The notes below the pieces were generated by a model. It worked only from the letters and a program-made list of their open reading frames with translations. It ran no database searches and was not told the origin of the DNA. Shown piece after piece: positions 8,836 to 15,023 of a stretch of 64,000 bases of DNA. This DNA is from Streptomyces xylophagus. GTDB lineage: Bacteria; Actinomycetota; Actinomycetes; Streptomycetales; Streptomycetaceae. A program made the translations under genes and the position numbers. Where the stretch lies: contig NZ_JNWO01000032.1 of NCBI RefSeq assembly GCF_000716435.1, forward strand, positions 72,089 through 136,088, read 5' to 3'. Positions within the stretch are counted from its first letter, which is position 1. Every line of letters begins with the position of its first letter.

Positions 8836-10593
8836 ATGACCCAGCCGCCCCCGCCCCCACCGAACCAGCCCCCGCAGCAGGGCGGCTTCGGCCCACCCCA
8901 GGACCAGCCCCCGCAGCAGCCCCCGCCCCCACCGGGCTACGGCTACCCGCAGGCACCGCCCCCGCCCCAGCAGCCGGGTTACGGCTACCCCGGCCGGCAG
9001 CCCAACCCGTACGCGCAACCGCCGCAGCCGCAGCCGCCGTACGGGCAACCGCCCAACCCCTATGGCCAGCAGCCCGGTTACGGCTACCCGGGGCAGCCGA
9101 CCATGCCGCTGCACCCGCAGCCGGGCCAACCGGGCGGCGGGGGACGGAAGTTCGGGGCGTCCGCGGTGATCATCACCGCCGCTGTCGTGGCCATCGCGCT
9201 GATCGTCGGAGGCGGGATCTGGTACTCGTCCACGTCCGGCAAGAACAACAAGGCCGACGACAAGAAGACCACCGCCGACTCCACCCCCTCGGACAACAAG
9301 GGCGGCACCGGTGGCACCACCTCCGGCGGCAAGGAGAAGGTGCCCGCCGACACCGCCTCCAAGGTCCTCTTCCAGGTCCCGATGCCCAAGGTCAGCGACA
9401 CCATGGTGACGTCCGGTTCCTGGCTCACCGACAAGGTGTACGCCAAGAGCGGGGCCGCCGAGGTCGACGGCTACGACCGTGCCACCGGCGCCAAGCAGTG
9501 GACGATCAAGCTCCCCGGCCCGGTCTGCCAGGCCACGAAGAACACCACCACGGACGGCAGGACGGCGATCATCTACGAGCCCGCCATGCCGACCAAGGAC
9601 AAACCCTCGCACGGCTGCAGCCAGATCGCGGCGCTCGACCTCAACGCGGGCACCAAACTGTGGACGAAGACCGCCAACTCCGGTGACCAGCCGATCAGTT
9701 TCGAGAACGTCACCGTCAGCGCGAACACGGTCGCCGTCGGCAGCACCGACGGCGGGGCCGCCTTCGACATCTCCACCGGCAAGGTCCTGTGGAGCCCCAA
9801 GGTGGCCGACTGCTACGACGCCGGCTACGGCGGCGGCGCCAAGCTGGTCGCGGTCCGCCGCTGCGGAACGTACGACTCGCCCGTCCTCCACATCCAGACC
9901 ATCGACCCGGTCTCCGGGAAGGTGATCTCGGACTACAAGATGGCCCAGGGCATCGAGTACGCGAGCGTCGTGTCGACCGACCCGCTGGTCGTCGCGGCCG
10001 ACGTCGGCGACAGCGCGGGCGACGGCAGCGGCATCTCGGACTTCTTCTCCATCGACAACAAGACGGGTGCGCTGCGCGCGCACATCTCGGCGCCGGGCAA
10101 GCAGTACGCGGGCCGTTGCGACGGCATCACCCGCGTCGAGTACTGCACCGAACTGGCCGTAGGGAACGACCGGTTGTACGTGCCGACCGAGGAGCACGAC
10201 GGCTCCGGCGACTCCTACAGCAAGACCAACGAGATCGTCGCCTTCGACCTCGCCACCGGCAAGCAGACCGGCCAGCGCGCCGACGCGGGCGACGGCTACA
10301 CCGTCACCCCGCTGCGCATGGACGGCAGCAACCTCATCGCCTACAAGTCCCCGCCCTACGACAAGGGCGGCCAGATCGTCAGCATCGACGGCAGCTCCTT
10401 CAAGGAGACGACGCTGCTGGAGAACCCGAGCACGGAGACGGTACGGGACACGGAGACCAGCTTCCTGCCGGACTACGCGGAGATCCTCTTCTCGGAGGGG
10501 CACCTCTACATGTCGGCGGTCTACGCGGACAAGCCCTCGTCGTCCTCCACCGACGACAAGGACCTGGCGATCGCCTTCGGCACCGGCAGCTGA
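8836..10593 (+). CDS. Proline-rich, membrane-anchored PQQ-like beta-propeller protein (second of tandem pair)
   Basis: 585 residues from ATG 8836 behind a weak GAGG. Same layout as the gene before it: MTQPPPPPPN start, GYGYP repeats to about 100, one transmembrane helix (about 113-135, VIITAAVVAIALIVGGGIWY), a Lys/Asp/Thr linker, then propeller blades (DRATGAKQW, DISTGKVLW, DLATGKQTGQ). The two proteins are related along their whole length and probably arose by tandem duplication. The cytoplasmic GYP-rich tails could mediate clustering or partner binding, which is inference. No catalytic residues are recognisable. Confidence 0.8.
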   Translation: MTQPPPPPPNQPPQQGGFGPPQDQPPQQPPPPPGYGYPQAPPPPQQPGYGYPGRQPNPYAQPPQPQPPYGQPPNPYGQQPGYGYPGQPTMPLHPQPGQPGGGGRKFGASAVIITAAVVAIALIVGGGIWYSSTSGKNNKADDKKTTADSTPSDNKGGTGGTTSGGKEKVPADTASKVLFQVPMPKVSDTMVTSGSWLTDKVYAKSGAAEVDGYDRATGAKQWTIKLPGPVCQATKNTTTDGRTAIIYEPAMPTKDKPSHGCSQIAALDLNAGTKLWTKTANSGDQPISFENVTVSANTVAVGSTDGGAAFDISTGKVLWSPKVADCYDAGYGGGAKLVAVRRCGTYDSPVLHIQTIDPVSGKVISDYKMAQGIEYASVVSTDPLVVAADVGDSAGDGSGISDFFSIDNKTGALRAHISAPGKQYAGRCDGITRVEYCTELAVGNDRLYVPTEEHDGSGDSYSKTNEIVAFDLATGKQTGQRADAGDGYTVTPLRMDGSNLIAYKSPPYDKGGQIVSIDGSSFKETTLLENPSTETVRDTETSFLPDYAEILFSEGHLYMSAVYADKPSSSSTDDKDLAIAFGTGS

Positions 10594-10747
10594 CCACCCT
10601 CATCATTCCCGAATGCCAGGAATGCGAAAAAGTCCATCGATCCGGGGCACTTCTCACCAGTAGGGGCAGCGCAACGTCGAACAAGCGTGTAGCTTCCGGG
10701 GGCATGAAGAGCGGGGGTGCTGGGGGCCCTCTGTTCTTGGGGACCGG

Positions 10748-10771
10748 TGGGCATCCATAGTGGGCATCCAT
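10748..10771 (+). repeat. Direct repeat before the LuxR-type gene
   Basis: TGGGCATCCAT occurs twice, 13 bases apart, about 25 bases upstream of the regulator's start codon. It could be a binding site for the regulator or a simple local duplication; nothing else in the sequence decides between these. Confidence 0.35.
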
Positions 10772-10794
10772 TGGGGGGACTGGGGGGTTGCTCG

Positions 10795-11487
10795 ATGGGA
10801 GTGCGGCTGATGGTGGTCGACGACCACCGATTGCTCGCCGAGGCACTGGCCTCGGCACTGAAGCTGCGGGGACACCGGGTGCTGGCAGCGGCCGCACCCG
10901 CGGCGGGCGCGGCCGAGCTGGTGATCACCCGCGCCCCTGAGGTATGCCTCCTCGGCACGGCGACACCGGCCGAACCGGGCATCTTCGACCCGGTGATAAA
11001 GATCAAACGGGAACGCCCACAGGTCGCGGTCCTCGTCCTGGGCCCGGTCCCGAGCCCCCGAGGCATCGCGGCGGCCTTCGCGGCAGGCGCGTCGGGCTAC
11101 GTCCGGCACGACGAGCGCATCGAGGGCGTGGAGCGCGCGATCATGAAGGCGAGGGCGGGGGAGGCGGCCGTAGCCCCCCAACTCCTGCAAGGCGCCTTCA
11201 GCGAGTTGCTCAACCCGGCAGCCCAGCCGGACGACGAGGGCCAACGCCTGTTGCAGATGCTGACACCGAGGGAGGTGGAAGTCCTGGTCAGGGTGGCCGA
11301 CGGCGAGGACACCCGCCTGATCGCGGCGGGCATGGGCATCGCCCCGTCGACGGCCCGCACGCATGTGCAGAGGGTGCTGATGAAGCTGGGGGTGGGTTCG
11401 AGGCTGGAGGCGGCAGCACTGGCGGCGAGGACGGGCCTACTGGACAGGGCGGGCCCACTGAACAACACCGCCGGCACCGACTTCTAA
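10795..11487 (+). CDS. LuxR-family regulator with degenerate receiver domain
   Basis: 230 residues from ATG 10795 (GGGGGG a few bases upstream). The N-terminal half has the fold of a response-regulator receiver: VVDDHRLLAEAL gives the acidic pair, and GASGYVRHDE the last helix region. The expected phospho-Asp is Gly in VCLLGTATP, the conserved Thr/Ser after LVL is Gly, and the Lys is His. The C-terminal half is a normal LuxR/NarL helix-turn-helix starting LTPREVEVLVRVADGED, with STARTHVQRVLMKLGV. It is therefore likely to act without phosphorylation. No kinase gene is adjacent. Confidence 0.85.
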   Translation: MGVRLMVVDDHRLLAEALASALKLRGHRVLAAAAPAAGAAELVITRAPEVCLLGTATPAEPGIFDPVIKIKRERPQVAVLVLGPVPSPRGIAAAFAAGASGYVRHDERIEGVERAIMKARAGEAAVAPQLLQGAFSELLNPAAQPDDEGQRLLQMLTPREVEVLVRVADGEDTRLIAAGMGIAPSTARTHVQRVLMKLGVGSRLEAAALAARTGLLDRAGPLNNTAGTDF

Positions 11488-11505
11488 GGGGCGCGGGGAA
11501 GCGGG

Positions 11506-11733
11506 TCAGCCGTGACGATCGACACGGCCGGCGGTCGGCGTTCCGGACCGTATGCCGTGGAGGAGGGCGGCTAGGGCTGCGGGGGTGGTGGTGAGGGCGG
11601 TGGTGGGGGTTTCGCTTTCGCGGAGGTGGAGGGTGGTGGGGGTGGTGGCGAGTTCTATGCAGTTGTCGCCGTCGCCGTTTCCCGAGAAGGACGACTTCTG
11701 CCAGTTGTCGGGGGTGGTCACGGCGGGCCTCAC
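11506..11733 (-). CDS. DUF397 small protein
   Basis: 75 residues, GTG start overlapping the stop of the XRE gene by four bases (GTGA), so the two are translationally coupled. WQKSSFSGNGDGDNCIELA and the later LRESETP and PAALAALLHGIR are the DUF397 hallmarks. In Streptomyces these small proteins are paired with WhiJ-like XRE regulators and a HATPase protein at many loci. In the whiJ and abaA loci such sets influence development and antibiotic production, and the small protein is thought to antagonise its cognate XRE regulator. Confidence 0.88.
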   Translation of the reverse strand: MRPAVTTPDNWQKSSFSGNGDGDNCIELATTPTTLHLRESETPTTALTTTPAALAALLHGIRSGTPTAGRVDRHG

Positions 11734-12581
11734 AGTTCCTTCGCCAGCTGGTGGATGAAGTCACGCGAACGTGTGGGTTCGAGTGACTCAGATTCCAGCA
11801 TACGGAAGAGCGTTCGAAAGGCGCCGAGTTGGGCCTCGGAGTCGATGAATCCCGCGCCGTGGGGTGCATCGCGTACCGCAGTGTCCAGCTTGGGCACGGC
11901 GCCGCCCGCGTACATCATGGCGTTCGAGGCACCGCCGAAGCCGTCGAGGTCGAAGGGAATGACGCGCACGGTGATGTGGTCCGCTTCGGAGAGTTCCAGG
12001 ATGCGTCCGAGTTGCGTCCGCATGGCGGCGCGGTCGACGGCTCGGATACGCAGCGCCGCTTCGTGGATCACCAATTCGTACGGCGTGGGGTTGGGGCCCT
12101 CGATGATCACCTTGCGTTCCATTCGGTGGCCGACCCGCAACTCCAGCTCTTTGCTGGGGAGTTTGGGGAATCGGTACGAGGACACGGCACGGGCATAGTC
12201 CTCCGTCTGGAACAGGCCTGGGACGTGCAGGAACTCCACATCCAGCCGGTAAGTGCAGTGATGCTCCAGTTCGGCGAGGTCCAAGAACGGCGTGGGCAGC
12301 AGGCCCTGGTACTTTTCCCACCAGCCGCGTGTCCGGTCGGTCGCCATTGCCACCAGGGCTCCGACCAACTCCTCGTCCGCGCAGGAGTAATGGGCGGCAA
12401 GGCTGCGCACGCGCTCTTCGCTGACACCCGCGATCCCGGACTCGATCTGACTCATCTGGGCGGAGCTGGACCCGACCAGTGCGGCAGCTTCAAGCGCCTT
12501 GAGTCCTGCGGCCTCCCGAAGTTTCCGCAGTTCAACGCCCAGACGTTCCTGGCGTGCGGTGGTCTCCCGCCTGCGTGGCAT
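11730..12581 (-). CDS. WhiJ-like XRE helix-turn-helix regulator (DUF5753)
   Basis: The start ATG 12581 sits behind a strong AGGGAGGAAG; a further in-frame ATG at 12608 has no such site. The 283-residue protein has an N-terminal XRE HTH (RLGVELRKLREAAGLKALEAAALVGSSSAQMSQIESG) and a C-terminal DUF5753-type region (ELEHHCTYRLDVEFLHVPGLFQTEDYARAV onward). It is the DNA-binding member of a whiJ/abaA-type set with the DUF397 gene downstream. The HATPase member, which normally completes the set, survives only as a deleted remnant on the other side of the intergenic region (12808-12987). Confidence 0.88.
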   Translation of the reverse strand: MPRRRETTARQERLGVELRKLREAAGLKALEAAALVGSSSAQMSQIESGIAGVSEERVRSLAAHYSCADEELVGALVAMATDRTRGWWEKYQGLLPTPFLDLAELEHHCTYRLDVEFLHVPGLFQTEDYARAVSSYRFPKLPSKELELRVGHRMERKVIIEGPNPTPYELVIHEAALRIRAVDRAAMRTQLGRILELSEADHITVRVIPFDLDGFGGASNAMMYAGGAVPKLDTAVRDAPHGAGFIDSEAQLGAFRTLFRMLESESLEPTRSRDFIHQLAKEL

Positions 12582-12807
12582 GACTTCCTCCCTGGCCTCA
12601 ACTGCCATGAGGCCGTGACTCGTTCGAGGGGCAGATTACGGCAACGACTTGCGCGGGCCCAAATTTCACCCGTACCGTCGGTGACGCGACACACACGCTG
12701 CGAAACCCGGGACCCCGGAAGCGCACCACCCCGTCCTGCCATGACGGCGTGACAGGCCACCGCCCGCGAACCGCATCAACTCCCCACACCACCAACGGAG
12801 TTCACGC

Positions 12808-12987
12808 ATGCCCGAAACCGAGCCCGAACCCTGGGAGTACTCCCTCTCCGTCCCGCACGACCGCCGTGCAGTCACCGTCTGCCGCCGAACCCTGCGCCTG
12901 GTCCTCACCGTGCACGGCCTCATCCGCGTCGCGGACACCGCCGGGCATCGCGGCAAGTACGTGTGGTGCGAACTGGGGGTGGCGTAG
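12808..12987 (+). pseudogene. Internally deleted anti-sigma-like HATPase of the whiJ-type set
   Basis: A 59-codon open frame from ATG 12808 (GGAG seven bases before). The first 40 residues (LSVPHDRRAVTVCRRTLRLV and HGLIRV) match the start of the RsbW-like ATP-binding proteins that accompany XRE-DUF397 pairs, and the last residues (KYVWCELGVA) look like the end of such a protein. The N, G1 and G2 ATP-binding boxes are absent. The simplest reading is an in-frame internal deletion of roughly 75-90 codons that kept the frame. A functional microprotein cannot be excluded, but ATP binding can. Confidence 0.62.
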
Positions 12988-13012
12988 CGACCAGTTCGTC
13001 CCCGACCAACTA

Positions 13013-13043
13013 AGTGGTCGGCTCCGGAAGCCTTCGGGGTTGA
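13013..13043 (+). repeat. Promoter-linked repeat, copy L
   Basis: A 31-bp element, AGTGGTCGGCTCCGGAAG then CCTTCGGGGTTGA. An inverted copy (R, 14476-14508) differs by two single-base insertions and a shorter direct copy (M, 14178-14217) follows the MerR gene. Its last bases form the -35 box of the MerR gene. CCGACCA just upstream (13002-13008) pairs with TGGTCGG to make a small hairpin. Confidence 0.75.
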
Positions 13044-13070
13044 CCCTCGACTTGGTAGAGGGCTCAGAGT
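13040..13070 (+). promoter_or_regulatory. MerR-type promoter of the MerR/beta-clamp gene
   Basis: TTGACC (13040-13045) as -35, a 19-base spacer, and CAGAGT (13065-13070) as a weak -10. The spacer contains the dyad CCCTCGAC-TTG-GTAGAGGG (13044-13062). A long 19-base spacer with a dyad between the boxes is the classic arrangement of promoters activated by MerR-family proteins, so autoregulation is likely. Confidence 0.6.
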
Positions 13071-13089
13071 TCCGGGTGTGGAGAGCGAG

Positions 13090-14175
13090 ATGCGCAGTAT
13101 CGGTGAGATGGCCAGGGACAGTGGACTGAGTGTGAGTGCCCTGCGGTTCTACGACGGTGCCGGCGTGCTGGTCCCGGCCTGGGTGGATCCGGTGAGCGGC
13201 TACCGCTGGTACGGCCCCGAGCAGCTTGAAGAGGCCCGGTTGCTGGCCCGGCTGCGCCGGGCTGGTATGCCGTTGGCGGACATTCGGCTGGTGCTGGCCG
13301 GCTGGTCCAGTGAGAACACCGACCTGGTGCGGAAGCTGCTTCAGGCGCATCTGTGTCGTCTTGAACTGGGGCTGTCCGATGCCCGCATTGAGTTCTCCGC
13401 GGTCCGAGCGCTACTCGAATGCAGGGAGAATCCCATGGCTTTGCTCCGCACCGACACCACCGTCCGGTTGGCTGTCTCCGCGCCTGAGTTGGCCGCGGCG
13501 TTGGACGCGGTCCGCTTCGCCGCCAGTACCGACCCGGAGCTGCCGATGCTCGGCGGTGTCCTGTTCGACATCGAGGGTGAGACGCTCCATGTCGTGGCTA
13601 CCGACCGGTACCGGATGGCAGTCGCACAAGCCGGTACCACCGGGCATGGCGGGCCCCGTGTGCAGGTCATCGTGCCGTCCCCGCTCGTCGACGCGATGCG
13701 AGCGCTGCTGAGTGACGACGTATCCGTCCAGCTCACTGTGGACGGTGACCGCGTGGCCTTGGAGGCAGGGGACCGTCAGGCCGCTGGGCAGCGTCTCCAT
13801 CACGACTTTCCTGATTATCGTCGCCTCGTCCGCTTGCCGGCAGGGCACCGTGCCCTCGTCGATGTCCCGGCTTTCCGGGCGGCGGTGGAAACCGGCTCCG
13901 TCCGCGTCAGCGAGGTGCGCGAGCAGGACGGCGTGTCCTGTGACCTCAGCTTGCTCAAGGTGGCGGCCGACGGCACGGTCCACGTCTGTGAAGACGGTGA
14001 CGACGGCCAGGGCAACATCGCCGTCAATCGCGAGTTCCTGCTGCATGCCCTCGCCGCCGGGGCCCGGGACCAACTGATTCTGGAGTTCGGCGTCCCTACG
14101 GCGCCCCTGGCGATCCGCCGGACCGACGGCGAGGGCACCTTTTCGATGCTGATGCCTGTCCGCCTGGAAAATTAA
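13090..14175 (+). CDS. MerR helix-turn-helix fused to DNA polymerase III beta-clamp domains
   Basis: 361 residues from ATG 13090 behind GGAGAG; GTG 13078 is an alternative. Residues 1-70 are a MerR winged helix (IGEMARDSGLSVSALRFYD, SGYRWY), followed by a dimerisation helix to about 112. From about 115 the protein matches the sliding clamp: LPMLGGVLFDIEG and ATDRYRMAV, then FPDYRRL, correspond to clamp domain 2. VNREFLLHALAAG, PTAPLAIR and the end SMLMPVRL correspond to domain 3, whose last residues in DnaN (MPMRL) line the partner-binding cleft. Clamp domain 1 is missing, apparently replaced by the MerR part. Role unknown; probably a transcription factor that borrows the clamp's peptide-binding surface. 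Confidence 0.85.
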   Translation: MRSIGEMARDSGLSVSALRFYDGAGVLVPAWVDPVSGYRWYGPEQLEEARLLARLRRAGMPLADIRLVLAGWSSENTDLVRKLLQAHLCRLELGLSDARIEFSAVRALLECRENPMALLRTDTTVRLAVSAPELAAALDAVRFAASTDPELPMLGGVLFDIEGETLHVVATDRYRMAVAQAGTTGHGGPRVQVIVPSPLVDAMRALLSDDVSVQLTVDGDRVALEAGDRQAAGQRLHHDFPDYRRLVRLPAGHRALVDVPAFRAAVETGSVRVSEVREQDGVSCDLSLLKVAADGTVHVCEDGDDGQGNIAVNREFLLHALAAGARDQLILEFGVPTAPLAIRRTDGEGTFSMLMPVRLEN

Positions 14176-14177
14176 CC

Positions 14178-14217
14178 GGTCTGCTTCGGAAGTCCTTCGA
14201 GGTCCTTCGAGGGTTGA
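14178..14217 (+). repeat. Promoter-linked repeat, copy M
   Basis: Begins two bases after the stop codon of the MerR/clamp gene, same orientation as copy L. It differs by a few substitutions and an internal duplication of GGTCCTTCGA, and ends GGGTTGA, again creating a -35-like TTGAC. No plus-strand gene follows it. Confidence 0.6.
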
Positions 14218-14246
14218 CTCCGGAGCCGGGTGCTGTGTGGCGTTGG

Positions 14247-14460
14247 TCAGACGCCCGGGGTGGCGAGGTACAGGGCGAAGCCCCAGGTGGTAACGGAGCC
14301 GCCCTAGTGCAGGCGCATGAGCTTGATGCTTTCGCCGGCGGCCAGTTCGCCGTCCACGTGGGCGAACTGGCCGCAGTGGCGGACGTGCACGGCGGCCAGC
14401 TGGGGCCAAGCCGTGCGGGCCTGCGCGGTCAGTCTCTGGGCGCAGGAAAAATCCTTCGCC
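14247..14460 (-). pseudogene. Decayed hypothetical gene interrupted by an amber codon
   Basis: On the minus strand the frame reads RLTAQARTAWPQLAAVHVRH, then FAHVDGELAAGESIKLMRLH, then TAG (14304-14306), and continues in frame as GGSVTTWGFALYLATPGV to TGA at 14247-14249. From memory this follows a widespread Streptomyces hypothetical protein in which the position of the TAG is Tyr (RLRYGGS...TWGFAIYLAS). A TAC to TAG change would explain the stop, and the true C-terminus also appears lost. The 5' end faces repeat copy R, which would supply its promoter. Confidence 0.55.
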
Positions 14461-14475
14461 GCCCCGGCACCATGA

Positions 14476-14508
14476 TCAACCCCCGAAGGACTTCCGGAGC
14501 CGACCACT
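14476..14508 (-). repeat. Promoter-linked repeat, copy R (inverted)
   Basis: Reverse complement of copy L with two single-base insertions over 33 bp, so 31 of 33 positions agree. It reads towards the decayed minus-strand gene and also ends in TTGA. L and R thus face each other about 1.4 kb apart. Confidence 0.75.
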
Positions 14509-14627
14509 GAGCAACTCGGCGAGCACGGATGCCCTAGGGGTGCGGGGCTGTATCGATGTGCGGCTCCGCCGCGCGGGCGCGACCGGTGCAGGCCCACTGG
14601 CCAACTCGGCCCGCACCGACACCCCTA

Positions 14628-14654
14628 GGGGCGCGGGGAACTGCGCGACCAGCC
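14628..14654 (+). repeat. 27-bp dispersed intergenic element, copy B
   Basis: Identical to the copy at 4967-4993. It is preceded at about 14536-14580 by a second Streptomyces-type intergenic word (GGGGCTGTATCGATGTGCGG then CTCCGCCGCG), making a composite repeat of about 120 bp between copy R and the next gene. Confidence 0.75.
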
Positions 14655-14681
14655 ACAGCCCACCCGCACCCGGCACACGGC

Positions 14682-15002
14682 CTAAGCCCCCTCGTCCTCC
14701 TCCGGCAGCTCCACCGGAGGTACCGGCCGCAACTTCACCCACCCCAGGAAGAAGATCCCCAGCAACAGCATCGCGATCCCGGTCCACAGATTGATGTTGA
14801 CGCCCTCCGCCTTGTCGAGCGTGGCCTGTGACGGGTTGATCCCGGCGATCGTGACGATCACGCCGTAGACGACGAACAACCCACCGATGATCACGCGCAG
14901 GTCGAACAGGCGGGACGCAGTCGTGGACTTGCCCTCCAGCTCACTGACCTCGCGCTGGACGTCGTGCCCCGGGTGTTCGGAGTGCTCTGAGTTCTCAGAC
15001 AT
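14682..15002 (-). CDS. Small two-helix membrane protein downstream of the galactose-locus symporter
   Basis: 106 residues, 21 bases downstream of the symporter gene and surely cotranscribed. The N-terminus is charged (SENSEHSEHPGHDVQREVSELEG). Two hydrophobic helices follow (about 38-56, IIGGLFVVYGVIVTIAGI, and about 73-90, WTGIAMLLLGIFFLGWV), with a Pro/Glu-rich tail. It is not a recognised family. Its place suggests an accessory subunit or stabiliser of the sodium symporter, comparable to the small partner proteins of ActP-type carriers; that is inference. Confidence 0.75.
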   Translation of the reverse strand: MSENSEHSEHPGHDVQREVSELEGKSTTASRLFDLRVIIGGLFVVYGVIVTIAGINPSQATLDKAEGVNINLWTGIAMLLLGIFFLGWVKLRPVPPVELPEEDEGA

Positions 15003-15023
15003 GGTCTCTCAATCCTCCCGCGA

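Noticed and set aside
13013..14508. Insertion sequence with terminal inverted repeats
   Set aside because: No transposase between the repeats and no target duplication seen; a shared promoter/operator is the simpler reading, though a non-autonomous element is not excluded.
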